Numbered from the stretch's first letter, positions 24,919 to 33,460 are shown. The stretch: DNA of 62,537 nucleotides from Lachnospiraceae bacterium (GCA_017483735.1 JAFUVF010000059.1:1-62537), one strand, 5' to 3'. Translations and numbers: made by a program. Notes: a model not told the origin generated them from the letters alone.

Positions 24919-25698
24919 TTAATCAGTCATATTCCAGTACAGCAGCCTCTTTTCCAGGCGCATCATTATAATATCTATGAGTACGCCAATCAGGCCTATC
25001 ATCGCCACTCCTACAAACATAAGCGCAGGCTGTGACAATTCCCTCGCATACTGTATGAGGAAGCCCACTCCCCTGCTTGCCGCAATCATTTCCGCCGTTA
25101 CCACGCAGGACCACGCACGGCTTATGGCCTGTCTTGCCCCTGTAAAGATTGCAGGAACCGCAGAAGGCAGTATTATCTTCGTTATGACGGTGCGCCTGTC
25201 CTTTTCAAGCACCCTTCCAAGCTCCATAAGCGCCTTGTCGGTGCTCTTTACGCCGTGAATCGTGTCTAAAAGCATGGGCCAGAAGCTTCCTATGGCGATG
25301 ACTGTGACCTTTGACTGCTCCCCTATACCCAGAGCCAGTATCAGAAGCGGTATCCATGCTATTGGAGGAATGGGGCGGAGTATGCCTATAAAGAGATTGG
25401 CAATTACTTCAAGCCTCTTGCTAAGACCTAATATAAGTCCCAGCAAAAGACCAATCCCCGCCCCTATGAAAAAGCCCTTAAGCACACGGGACAAGCTGGC
25501 GATTATGTGGTTTATCAGGGATTTGTCGCCTACCATCTTTACAAAGCGCTCAAATATCAGGGTTGGCTTTGATAATATGGTGGTATTCAAAATCCCCTTA
25601 TCGCCGGCAAGCTGCCAGAATACAATAATCCCGATAAGGATTACCCATGCGGTTATATTGAGAATCAAATTTTCGTAGCTTTTCTTTTTTATATTCAT
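24919..25698 (-). CDS. ssuC: Sulfonate/taurine-type ABC transporter permease
   Basis: This 259-residue SsuC/TauC-like permease has about six membrane helices and the EAA-type loop ELGRVLEKDRRTVITKIILPSAVPAIFTG-like segment near residues 155-185. It starts within the stop of the threonine-synthase-like gene (ATGA overlap). It is the membrane channel of the sulfonate importer. Confidence 0.88.
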   Translation of the reverse strand: MNIKKKSYENLILNITAWVILIGIIVFWQLAGDKGILNTTILSKPTLIFERFVKMVGDKSLINHIIASLSRVLKGFFIGAGIGLLLGLILGLSKRLEVIANLFIGILRPIPPIAWIPLLILALGIGEQSKVTVIAIGSFWPMLLDTIHGVKSTDKALMELGRVLEKDRRTVITKIILPSAVPAIFTGARQAISRAWSCVVTAEMIAASRGVGFLIQYARELSQPALMFVGVAMIGLIGVLIDIIMMRLEKRLLYWNMTD

Positions 25699-26906
25699 AA
25701 GACAGCATCCTTTGAAAGATATGGCACCTCAATCGACAGCGTATCGGGATATTTTATGCCCGCACCCGTATTAAGGAGCACCACTCTGTCCGTTTCCTTT
25801 AGATAGCCCTCTTCACGAAGGTTCTTCGCCGCAGCATATATCGCCGCTCCCTCGGGGCAGACAAAGCTTCCCTCAACCTCTGCAAGCTCCTTAAGCGCCT
25901 TTAATATCTCGTCGTCCGAAACCGCCACAGCTCTGCCGCCTGTTTCGTAGACCGCATCCAGCACGAGGAAATCTCCCAAAGCCTTGGGAACATTTATGCC
26001 GAAGGCAACAGTCCTTGAATCCGGATAAAACTCCGATTCCTTCTTCCCCTCGTCAAATGCCTTTACTATCGGAGCGCAGCCCTTGGCCTGCACTGCAATC
26101 AACTTTGGAAGCTCTCCTTCCACAAGCCCTAATTCCTTAAGCTCCTTTAGAGCCTTGTGTATTCCTATTATTCCTACGCCTCCCCCTGTGGGATAAAGAA
26201 TTGCATCAGGGAGCGTAAAGCCCAACTGCTCCGCAATCTCTAGCCCCATTGTCTTTTTTCCCTCAATGCGGTACGGCTCCTTCAATGTGGAAGCGTCGTA
26301 CCAGCCGTTTTTCTTAATGGAGGCTGCCACAATCTTTCCGCAGTCGCTTATAAGACCCTTTACTAAATATAAATCCGCTCCCGCTGCGGCGCATTCGTTT
26401 CTGGTAATCTTGGGCGCATCCTCCGGCATTATTATTGTCGCCCTGATGCCAGCCCTTGCGCTGTATATTGACCATGCTGCGCCCGCATTTCCGTTTGTGG
26501 GCATGGCAAGCTGCTTTATATTAAGCTCCTTTGCCTTGGAAACGCCTACAGCGGCGCCCCTTGCCTTGAAGGTTCCTGTGGGGATAATCCCCTCATCCTT
26601 CAAAAGAAGCTTTGGTATTCCTGCTTTACTTCCCGCCTTTTTAAGCGGAATTATCGGTGTCAAGCCCTCCCCTAAGCTTACGATGTTTTCATCATCCTTT
26701 ACCGGAAGAAGCTCTCTGTATCTCCAAAGGCTCTTTTCTCTGGAGCCTATATTTTCCTTTGTAAATGTTTTTTTGGCTCTCTCCAAATCGTATCTTACCA
26801 AAAGCGGCGAGCCGCAGTCGCAGAGCTGATGAACCTCATCCGCCGAAAACTGTTTACCGCATTTGGGGCAGTATAGCTGTGAAATTGTACTTCCTGTAGA
26901 TGACAT
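25695..26906 (-). CDS. Threonine-synthase-like PLP enzyme
   Basis: This protein has 403 residues. The start at 26906 is chosen because AAGGAGG precedes it; the longer frame runs through an intergenic hairpin. An N-terminal zinc-finger-like segment (YCPKCG and CDCGSP) is followed by a fold-type II PLP domain with the lysine in PTGTFKARGAA and the Gly-rich loop PTGGGVGI. This layout fits threonine synthase, but also methanogen cysteate synthase, a threonine-synthase paralog. Inside a sulfonate operon and fused by overlap to ssuC, an enzyme that makes or splits cysteate (releasing sulfite) is more likely than threonine synthesis. That is inference. Confidence 0.78.
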   Translation of the reverse strand: MSSTGSTISQLYCPKCGKQFSADEVHQLCDCGSPLLVRYDLERAKKTFTKENIGSREKSLWRYRELLPVKDDENIVSLGEGLTPIIPLKKAGSKAGIPKLLLKDEGIIPTGTFKARGAAVGVSKAKELNIKQLAMPTNGNAGAAWSIYSARAGIRATIIMPEDAPKITRNECAAAGADLYLVKGLISDCGKIVAASIKKNGWYDASTLKEPYRIEGKKTMGLEIAEQLGFTLPDAILYPTGGGVGIIGIHKALKELKELGLVEGELPKLIAVQAKGCAPIVKAFDEGKKESEFYPDSRTVAFGINVPKALGDFLVLDAVYETGGRAVAVSDDEILKALKELAEVEGSFVCPEGAAIYAAAKNLREEGYLKETDRVVLLNTGAGIKYPDTLSIEVPYLSKDAVL

Positions 26907-26953
26907 ATATTTCCTCCTTATCTCCGGATATCCGGTCAATACGAAAATGCAAT

Positions 26954-26980
26954 ATCCCGAGCGCCTGTTGCGCCCGGGAT
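26954..26980 (-). promoter_or_regulatory. Stem-loop after the binding-protein gene
   Basis: An eleven-base GC-rich stem ATCCCGAGCGC (26954-26964)/GCGCCCGGGAT (26970-26980) lies between the binding-protein gene and the PLP enzyme gene. No full T run follows on the minus strand (TTGCATTTT). Such hairpins after a binding-protein gene usually stabilise the upstream mRNA or partly terminate, giving more binding protein than channel. Confidence 0.6.
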
Positions 26981-26995
26981 ACACACTATTAAATT

Positions 26996-28060
26996 TTACT
27001 TGGATACGCCGGAAGCCTCATAGAAGCTCTTGTCCACTATATCCTCTATCTTGAGCTTATCCTCTATCGTACCCTGTCCCTTAAGGAATGCCAGAGTTCT
27101 CTCTATAGGTGCCACAAACTTGTCGTCATCCACGCTGATGGAACGTGTTCTCGACTCAAAGCTGGTCTTGGCGGTAGCAGGGTCGGTATTTGTGAGCTCG
27201 ACGAAGATGTTTACAGTCTCCTCAGGATTCTCGTCAATCCACACCTTAGCCCTTTCAAGCACTCTCAAAACTCCCTCTATAACCTCGGGATGCTCTGCGG
27301 CAAAATCAGGTCTGCTGATAAGAAGATTCTCGATTATGCCTGACTGGCTGTTGTCCGCAACAATTACGGCTCCGCTGCTGTTTGCGGCATCGAGCTGGTC
27401 TCCCTTTAGGATTGCTCCTGCAACATCCCCGGAAATAAGGGAATTTAAGCTGTCATCCGCCGACATATTCACTATCTCCACATCCGTGTCCGTAAGTCCT
27501 GCATTCGACAGAAGGGTCAAAAGCATCTCATGCTCGTTTGAAGAAAATTTAACCGCAATCTTCTTTCCCTTGAAATCGTTGATCGTCTTTACGCCGGAAT
27601 CGGCTCCCGCATAGAGCTTGAAGCCGTCAACCGAGAGGTTTACGCTGGAAATTGCCACAAAGCCGCTGCCGTTTGCATCTGCGGTAACAAGGGGCATAGT
27701 TCCCAAAACTCCAAGCTGCACGTCCCCTGCATTCATCGCCTCGACGATGGCAGAGCCCTGATTTACGAAGTTGTCCACGATTATCTTTACTCCGCTTCCC
27801 GCAAACTCATCCTCAAAATAGCCGTTCTTTTCAGCAATCTTAAGTATAAAGAAGGAGGGCTGGTCGCCAAGATGTACCTCCAGTTCCTCTGCCGGAGCAG
27901 CGCTGTCAGTCTTAGCCTCTGTAGCTGCAGGAGCTTCCGTGGCGGAATTGTTCGGAGTAGCTGCGCTTGCCGAAACATTGCCTGATGAACTTCCGCATCC
28001 TGCGAGCGTTCCTACCAAAAGTGTTGCTGCTGCTATAGAGCTTAATATCTTCTTTTTCAT
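26996..28060 (-). CDS. ssuA: SsuA-like sulfonate-binding lipoprotein
   Basis: This 354-residue lipoprotein has a lipobox LAGCGSS (Cys near residue 22), then an Ala/Thr/Glu linker to about residue 60. The mature domain follows the SsuA/TauA/NrtA fold, with VHLGDQPSFFILKIAEKNGYF, VEAMNAGDVQLGVLGTMP and FKGKKIAVKFSSNEH. It supplies the importer with aliphatic sulfonates or similar anions. GAGGAG precedes the ATG. A short Cys-rich open frame lies just upstream in the leader. Confidence 0.87.
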   Translation of the reverse strand: MKKKILSSIAAATLLVGTLAGCGSSSGNVSASAATPNNSATEAPAATEAKTDSAAPAEELEVHLGDQPSFFILKIAEKNGYFEDEFAGSGVKIIVDNFVNQGSAIVEAMNAGDVQLGVLGTMPLVTADANGSGFVAISSVNLSVDGFKLYAGADSGVKTINDFKGKKIAVKFSSNEHEMLLTLLSNAGLTDTDVEIVNMSADDSLNSLISGDVAGAILKGDQLDAANSSGAVIVADNSQSGIIENLLISRPDFAAEHPEVIEGVLRVLERAKVWIDENPEETVNIFVELTNTDPATAKTSFESRTRSISVDDDKFVAPIERTLAFLKGQGTIEDKLKIEDIVDKSFYEASGVSK

Positions 28061-28101
28061 AATTCATTCTCCTCAAATAATTAAAAAGTTTCAAAGGGAC
28101 A

Positions 28102-28158
28102 TCAACAACAGCCTTCATTGCAATCAACAATGCCCCCTGCGGGCAAATGTCTTCTCAT
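28102..28158 (-). CDS. Cysteine-rich leader peptide
   Basis: This 18-codon frame (MRRHLPAGGIVDCNEGCC) has a near-perfect AAAGGAGG site nine bases before the ATG; an ATG two codons earlier is too close. It has three Cys, two of them as the last codons before the stop. It lies between the promoter at 28296 and ssuA (28060). Placement and composition suggest a translated sensor of cysteinyl-tRNA supply that controls the sulfonate operon, as polycysteine leader frames do in mycobacteria. Leader function is inferred. Confidence 0.7.
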   Translation of the reverse strand: MRRHLPAGGIVDCNEGCC

Positions 28159-28195
28159 AATCATCCGCCTCCTTTCACGCTTCACAAAACAAAAA

Positions 28196-28232
28196 GAGAT
28201 TCAGACACGCATTTAATACGCTTCTGAATCTC
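28196..28232 (-). terminator. Intrinsic terminator in the ssuA leader
   Basis: The stem GAGATTCAGA (28196-28205)/TCTGAATCTC (28223-28232), with a further partial stem inside the loop, is followed on the minus strand by TTTTTGTTTTG. It is about 60 bases after the likely start of the sulfonate operon and before the leader peptide. It could be an attenuator of that operon or a terminator for the XRE gene upstream, or both. Confidence 0.7.
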
Positions 28233-28295
28233 CGTTCTTTACGGTCAATTCATACCTTTTATGTAGGAATAATATGTTTTGTGTTGTTGTATTGC

Positions 28296-28324
28296 ATACT
28301 ACTCCTATAGGAAAGATATGTCAA
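28296..28324 (-). promoter_or_regulatory. Sulfur-regulon promoter C (sulfonate operon)
   Basis: TTGACA (28319-28324) and TAGTAT (28296-28301) on the minus strand, with a 17-base spacer, carry the palindrome TCCTATAGGA at 28303-28312. A further half-site (TAGGAAT, 28264-28270) lies about 44 bases downstream. The layout is the same as at 20714-20742 and 35165-35193. Confidence 0.85.
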
Positions 28325-28342
28325 GACCTTTTTTGAAATTTT

Positions 28343-28984
28343 TTATATTGCCTCTATAAGCTCCTCCATATTGCAATGTAATGCTCTCGCAAGGGACAGC
28401 AGGGTATCTCCCTGTGCCTTGTTGATATTTTTGCGTCTTTGCTCATAATTCTGTATCATCCGCAGTGACACTCCCGATTTCTCCGCAAGCTCTGACTGGC
28501 TCATATTAAACCTCTGCCTATATGCCTTCAGTCTTGTAATCATACTGCGCTCTCTGACTATACGCAAAATTTCCTCATATGCACTTGTAATATCCATTTC
28601 ATGGTATACACCGTTCATATCCATTATTTCATCCGGCTTGATACTGTCATATATTGCATTATAGCTAATCCCACTGCGCCATTGAAAATACGCCGTAATC
28701 CATCCGGTCCAATACTCAGGGCTTTTCTCAAAACAAAATTTCGGCTCTGTTTCACATATCGTGTTTGTAACATCCCATATTACCTCATATACAAGCTCAA
28801 TCCCCGACATTCCTGCAATGTATTTCGGCTCTCCCACGCTAAGCGCCTTGGAAATCCTTGATTTGATGAAAAGCTCAAAGAAATCGTTAAACCCGTAGCC
28901 AACATCATACACCGCAAAATGGCACATACCTCCCATTGAAGTCATTGCAACGTCAAGATAGGTTTTGTCGTAAGCGCAGATCAT
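28343..28984 (-). CDS. XRE-family regulator with uncharacterised N-terminal domain
   Basis: This protein has 213 residues. Residues about 150-213 form a Cro/C1-type helix-turn-helix (FNMSQSELAEKSGVSLRMIQ, then LARALHCNMEELI). The first 145 residues (ICAYDKTYLDVAM, GMSGIELVYEVIWD, YWTGWITAYFQW) form a helical domain that recurs with this HTH in Lachnospiraceae; its role is unknown. The gene ends just upstream of the sulfonate promoter, but its relation to that operon is unclear. Confidence 0.75.
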   Translation of the reverse strand: MICAYDKTYLDVAMTSMGGMCHFAVYDVGYGFNDFFELFIKSRISKALSVGEPKYIAGMSGIELVYEVIWDVTNTICETEPKFCFEKSPEYWTGWITAYFQWRSGISYNAIYDSIKPDEIMDMNGVYHEMDITSAYEEILRIVRERSMITRLKAYRQRFNMSQSELAEKSGVSLRMIQNYEQRRKNINKAQGDTLLSLARALHCNMEELIEAI

Positions 28985-29093
28985 CCGCTTTCATCTCCTC
29001 GTCCAATATTTTTGTTATGTATATATCCCCTCGAATATACTTCATTTTCTCCATATTATAGTACTTTCTTCTGGCATCCTCATCGCTGAATTT

Positions 29094-30170
29094 TTATACT
29101 GCCCCTAAAAGCTTGTCCTTAAGCTCTATCTCCCGTCTCAAATTCTGGTTATAGTCCGATATGGTCTTTAGATATTGCTGATGCGCCGTATCGTCCGTAA
29201 GGGTAAGCTGATACCCTCTCTTACGGCTTCCGTCATAGAGATAGCGCACCTGTATTTTAAGCACGCTTGCCCCCATATCATACAGTATTTCCCTTGAAAG
29301 CTCATCCCTTTTAAAGTCGTCAATCCACTCCGTAAATATTTTTGACAGCTTCTCGTCGGAAAGCCTTCTGTCCACCCGCATATCACTAAGCCTTGGAAGG
29401 AGCTCCTTTGCAGTTCCGTTTGCCCCGAGGAAATTGAGATTCAGGTCAAAGGATACAAAGCCATTCTCGCCATGCTCCACCAGAGTTTCTCCGACAGCGC
29501 TCCCTATGTCATAGAGAGAAAGTCTGTCTATGATGAAAAGGTAGCATATCCCATCAAAAAAATACGCCGCAGGAATCCACTGTATATTCCCTCCAAGATT
29601 CTTCCCGAAGAAGAATACAAAGACCGACACAAATTCAGTTATAAGCAGCAAAATAAGGCTGTTTGCCGGTGCCTCCTTCCTTTTCTTAAGTCCCCAGATA
29701 ATCGTGGCAATGCTTATTGCAAAATAGAGCATTATCAACGGATAAAAGAGGCCGTGCAAGGGTCCGTAGCTTTTGTTTATTGTCGTTATGCCATTTGAGG
29801 TTTCTATTGATACCTCCTTATAAAAAATATCCGCATGCCCTATTGTCAGAGCAGAGCAATACACAAAAGTGCTGAGAGCCGCAAAGCCAAAGGACAGCCA
29901 TCTTGGAATGTGGAGCTTACATAGTGAGAAAATGCTCATCATTATGAAGAGTAAAAGATAACAGCCTCCAAGGTATGTAATCTTGGTGGCGGTGATCGCT
30001 TCTCCCACATCCCTGGCTGTTGCAATGAAATAATAGCCCGCATTAAGAAAGGGTATAAGCATATATATTGCCGAATAATACACATCAAAATGCTTGTTCC
30101 ATTTTATCAGGTAGATTCCCGATAAGAGAAGGGTAAGCACTGTCACTGCAAGATAATATCCGATAACCAT
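29094..30170 (-). CDS. 7TM-PAS sensor protein lacking an output domain
   Basis: This protein has 358 residues. The start at 30170 overlaps the ancestral stop of the EAL gene (TGATG); the longer frame upstream overlaps real coding and is rejected. There are about seven membrane helices (1-215), the 7TM N-terminal region seen in many clostridial kinases, then a PAS-like domain (about 235-325) and a short coil. The chain then ends with no kinase or cyclase domain. It may signal through its neighbour or be truncated. In the same frame after the stop, codons continue open into the intergenic region for about 45 codons. Confidence 0.7.
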   Translation of the reverse strand: MVIGYYLAVTVLTLLLSGIYLIKWNKHFDVYYSAIYMLIPFLNAGYYFIATARDVGEAITATKITYLGGCYLLLFIMMSIFSLCKLHIPRWLSFGFAALSTFVYCSALTIGHADIFYKEVSIETSNGITTINKSYGPLHGLFYPLIMLYFAISIATIIWGLKKRKEAPANSLILLLITEFVSVFVFFFGKNLGGNIQWIPAAYFFDGICYLFIIDRLSLYDIGSAVGETLVEHGENGFVSFDLNLNFLGANGTAKELLPRLSDMRVDRRLSDEKLSKIFTEWIDDFKRDELSREILYDMGASVLKIQVRYLYDGSRKRGYQLTLTDDTAHQQYLKTISDYNQNLRREIELKDKLLGAV

Positions 30171-30238
30171 CACACATTTACCGCCTTTATGAAATCTATA
30201 AAAACATCCCCCGGAATGGGCTTTGAAAAATAATAGCC

Positions 30239-32089
30239 CTAAAAATAATCGCAGGAGAGCTTCTCCAGCAGAAGCTTCTGCTCTGCCGTTTCCACGCCCT
30301 CCACAAGCACATGATATCCCATTTCCTTCATCATACGTATCGTATTTGAAAGAAGTATTCCGGAGCTTTTGGAGCCTTCTCCCTTCGTAGGATGAAGCGC
30401 TCTCCACAGGATGCTCTTATCCAGCTTGATGATTGAAAAGGGCAAATCAAACATATATGAAAAATTGGAATATCCCGTTCCGTAATCGTCCAGCGAGAAT
30501 GAGAAACCCAGCCCGTTTAAGACATTCACGTTGTCCTTCAAGATCCGCCTGTTGTCCGCAGCGGCAGACTCCGTAATCTCCAAATTCATTCTTTCAGGCA
30601 AAATCTGATATTTCCTGAGCGTTTCCTTAAAGCTCTGCACAAGCTCCGGGTCCATGCACTGCACGGTGGATAGATTTACCTCCACATAGTCAACTCCCAG
30701 CTTTTCAAGCTCATGGCTTTTATAAAACCGGCATACCTCATCAAATACAAATGCGCCAATTTCCACGATCTGACCGCTCTCCTCCGCTATGGGTATGAAT
30801 TCCTCCGGCGAGATAAAACCAAATTCCGCGGTTTTAAGGCGGATAAGCGCCTCTGCCGAGTGAAAGCGTCCGCTTTTTCTCTCCCATATCGGCTGATAAT
30901 ATACCTGAAATTCCCTGTTTGCAATGGCTCTTCTCAAAATACTTTCTATGAGAATTCTGCGCTTGTGCTTTTCTACAATATCCTCTATCCCGACTCTCTC
31001 TGTTTCTTTTATATCATCCTGAGAATCTATTATAAGGAGAAGCTCCTCCACGGATGAAATCCTGTCTGCGCTGCCTGCGCAGATTGCGGCTGAAAAGCTC
31101 ACGCCGGAGCCCTTTTGTCCCCAAATCGCCCTGAATCTGTCTTCAATCCTTCCGGCAATGGCTTCCAATTCATCTTCCTGCACCATGCTCCCTGTAAGCA
31201 CAAAGCTTCCGCCTCCCATATCATAGCATAAAAGCCGGCTGTCAACCCCCGAAAGAAATGCAGCCATTCTGCGAAGGTATTCATTTGTGCGCATTACGCC
31301 GATCGTTGTGTTGTAATAAGCAAGCTCCGGCAGCTTTATCACGATAAAGACACAGCTTTTATTTCCTATAACCTCCGGCACCGTCTCCATAAAGGCGTAT
31401 CGGTTATAGACCCTTGTAATCGGGTTTATAATGTCATCCTGATTTTCTATAGACAGCAGTATCCCCAAAAATCCGATTGTCTGCGCAAATATTTCGAGCA
31501 GCAGATGCGTATAAACCATCTGTATGACAAGAGAAGCAATGGTGGCAAGTATGATAAAGATGAGCGCATACCTCTTTGACCTTGCAATATTTGTCCTTTT
31601 CACTATCAGAAGGAAAACGGAGGCGCTCATATAGCCAAAGGCTACACAATAGAAAAATACAAACAGCGGTCCATGCAGATATATTCCGTTCTCGTCATAA
31701 TAATAGACGAAGCGAAAACGGAGATTGAGTAAAAGGAGTACGTAATCAGCTAAAAGCGGAATCACAAGTATAAACCGCTTTATCCTGCCTCTGACCGATA
31801 TACCCCCTATCAGACAAAGTATATAGAAAAGCAAAAGCGGCGTCATTGTATTGTGAAATGCAAGATACAGGCTGTTTGCTATATCCGCCTTCCATAGCGC
31901 AGTAATATCCGGATAGGAATTTAATACTGAGCTTATAATGTCAAAAAAGGCCGCAAACAGATTGGATATTACCAACGCTAAAAATATGCGGTTTGATGCA
32001 CTTTTAAGTCCCTTTTTGACAGAGATATAAAAAATGATAAACAGCGAAATAACTATTGCCGCAATATCATAATGAATATTATAAAGCAT
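30239..32089 (-). CDS. 7TM-GGDEF-EAL cyclic-di-GMP protein, cut short by an amber codon
   Basis: This protein has about 616 residues. Seven membrane helices (1 to about 220) are followed by a degenerate GGDEF domain (ITRVYNRYAFME; GGGSF in place of GGDEF) and an EAL domain with intact AEALIRL, VNLSTVQ, LEITESA, LDDYGTGYS and KLDKSIL, so phosphodiesterase activity was likely. The frame stops at TAG (30239-30241) where the family has Gln in CDYxQGYYFSKP. Reading past it gives GYYFSKPIPGDVF and ends at 30170, overlapping the next start. The missing 22 residues suggest a nonsense mutation. Start 32089 has AGAAGG. Confidence 0.78.
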   Translation of the reverse strand: MLYNIHYDIAAIVISLFIIFYISVKKGLKSASNRIFLALVISNLFAAFFDIISSVLNSYPDITALWKADIANSLYLAFHNTMTPLLLFYILCLIGGISVRGRIKRFILVIPLLADYVLLLLNLRFRFVYYYDENGIYLHGPLFVFFYCVAFGYMSASVFLLIVKRTNIARSKRYALIFIILATIASLVIQMVYTHLLLEIFAQTIGFLGILLSIENQDDIINPITRVYNRYAFMETVPEVIGNKSCVFIVIKLPELAYYNTTIGVMRTNEYLRRMAAFLSGVDSRLLCYDMGGGSFVLTGSMVQEDELEAIAGRIEDRFRAIWGQKGSGVSFSAAICAGSADRISSVEELLLIIDSQDDIKETERVGIEDIVEKHKRRILIESILRRAIANREFQVYYQPIWERKSGRFHSAEALIRLKTAEFGFISPEEFIPIAEESGQIVEIGAFVFDEVCRFYKSHELEKLGVDYVEVNLSTVQCMDPELVQSFKETLRKYQILPERMNLEITESAAADNRRILKDNVNVLNGLGFSFSLDDYGTGYSNFSYMFDLPFSIIKLDKSILWRALHPTKGEGSKSSGILLSNTIRMMKEMGYHVLVEGVETAEQKLLLEKLSCDYF

Positions 32090-32168
32090 TGGCAAACCTT
32101 CTAAATGTCCCTAGCAGCTACAAAATCATTATACTGTTTAGAGTGCTGTAGCGCAATACATTTTAACC

Positions 32169-33227
32169 TCATATAAACATACTGATATCCGAGGTTTCTC
32201 CCGAGCCTATAAAGGTAGCGACACCTCCGAGCTCCACGCCGTCTATGAGCTCCTCCTTCTTGATTCCCATTACATCCATGCTCATCTGGCATGCAACGAG
32301 CCTCACACCGTGAGCCTTTGCGCTCTCCATAAGCTCCTCAACCGAGGAAATCCCTTTACTCTTCATTATTCCACGTATCATCTTTGCTCCGGCACCGCAC
32401 ATATTCATGCGTGAGAGTCCGAGCTTTCCTGTCCCTCTCGGCATCATTACACCGAACATTTTCTCAATAAACGATTTCGCTACATTTACCTTTCCGGGCT
32501 TTCTTAATATATTAAGCCCCCAGAAGGTAAAGAACATTGTGACCTTTCTCCCGAGGCTCGCCGCTCCGTTTGCGATTATGAAGGCGGCGATGGTCTTGTC
32601 CAAATCTCCGGAGAATACGATGAAGGTCTTGTCATCCCCTGTCTGGATATGCTCTCCGCCTGCAGCCACTGCACCGGCAGTATTTTTGAGCCCATCGGTC
32701 TTTTTAATATTTGCGGTAATCACTCCATCCTTTTTCTCTATGGAAATAAGCTCGTTGCCCGTCCTGCTGCACCACACCTGTATATCGGAATAGAAGGCAT
32801 CCTCCGTAGCCTCTACTCTTGCAAGGGTTCCCACAGGCTTATCCCGCAATGTATCCGCCACCTCCACAATGGGTCCGGGACACCTCAATGCCTTTGCATC
32901 AATATATATCGGCTCGCTTAAGCTCTCATCCCGAAGCTTCTTGTATTCCTTGTAGCCTCCGGAAAGCTCATAAACATCATAACCTCTGTCTGCCAGTATC
33001 TCAGCCACCTCCTCGGAGAAACTTCCCTCCCTGCAATACACATACACAGGCTTATCCTTCGGAACCCTATCAAGCTCTGTGGCAAATTTTGAGAAGGGAA
33101 TATTTATTGCCCCCTCTATTCCATCCACCAATACCTCGTCCGGTTCTCTTAAGTCCACCAAAGTCACATTTTTAAAATCCAGATTTAAGAATTCCTCTAC
33201 TGAAATCTTTTTGTATTCCTCATTCAT
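32169..33227 (-). CDS. Rhodanese-TusA-DsrE sulfur-transfer fusion
   Basis: This 352-residue protein joins three sulfur-relay modules. Rhodanese: about 1-98, active Cys loop YCREGSFSEE. TusA-like: about 105-178, RCPGPIVEVADTL. DsrE/DsrF-type: about 188-352, FIVFSGDLDKTIAAFIIANG and VACQMSMDVMG with its Cys. Each module can carry a persulfide, so the chain could move sulfane sulfur along itself. It is divergent from the PLP and encapsulin genes. It resembles the C-terminal part of CoA-disulfide-reductase-type proteins without the flavoprotein. Confidence 0.87.
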   Translation of the reverse strand: MNEEYKKISVEEFLNLDFKNVTLVDLREPDEVLVDGIEGAINIPFSKFATELDRVPKDKPVYVYCREGSFSEEVAEILADRGYDVYELSGGYKEYKKLRDESLSEPIYIDAKALRCPGPIVEVADTLRDKPVGTLARVEATEDAFYSDIQVWCSRTGNELISIEKKDGVITANIKKTDGLKNTAGAVAAGGEHIQTGDDKTFIVFSGDLDKTIAAFIIANGAASLGRKVTMFFTFWGLNILRKPGKVNVAKSFIEKMFGVMMPRGTGKLGLSRMNMCGAGAKMIRGIMKSKGISSVEELMESAKAHGVRLVACQMSMDVMGIKKEELIDGVELGGVATFIGSGETSDISMFI

Positions 33228-33324
33228 TATTTTTGCGCTCCTTTCCTTTCATTGTGAACTTTATTAAACTTTTAGTTAATCGCATTAATAATTACTAGTA
33301 TTTTTATATGAATAGTTGAAATTG

Positions 33325-33353
33325 ATGATATACTCAAAACCATCCTATGTCAA
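33325..33353 (-). promoter_or_regulatory. Promoter of the sulfur-transfer fusion gene
   Basis: TTGACA (33348-33353) and TATCAT (33325-33330) lie 17 bases apart on the minus strand. The sequence next to the -35 box contains TCCTATG, a possible degenerate half of the sulfur operator, but in a different register. Confidence 0.6.
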
Positions 33354-33460
33354 TATCTAAACTGGTATGTTTATTTTTGACACAACTGGATATTTTATCC
33401 ATACCACTTATATATTATCCTTTTATACATAAATATAAAACAATAATAAAGGAGAAAAAT

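Noticed and set aside
25695..26906. Calling this gene thrC outright
   Set aside because: The fold fits threonine synthase, but no homoserine-pathway genes are near and it is coupled to a sulfonate importer, so the function is left open.
30171..30407. N-terminal extension of the 7TM-PAS frame
   Set aside because: It overlaps the EAL coding sequence in another frame; the ATG at 30170 overlaps the old EAL stop and begins with a proper membrane helix.
33347..33460. Extension of the PLP kinase frame
   Set aside because: Hydrophobic and unlike the family start; the ATG at 33461 has AAAGGAG.
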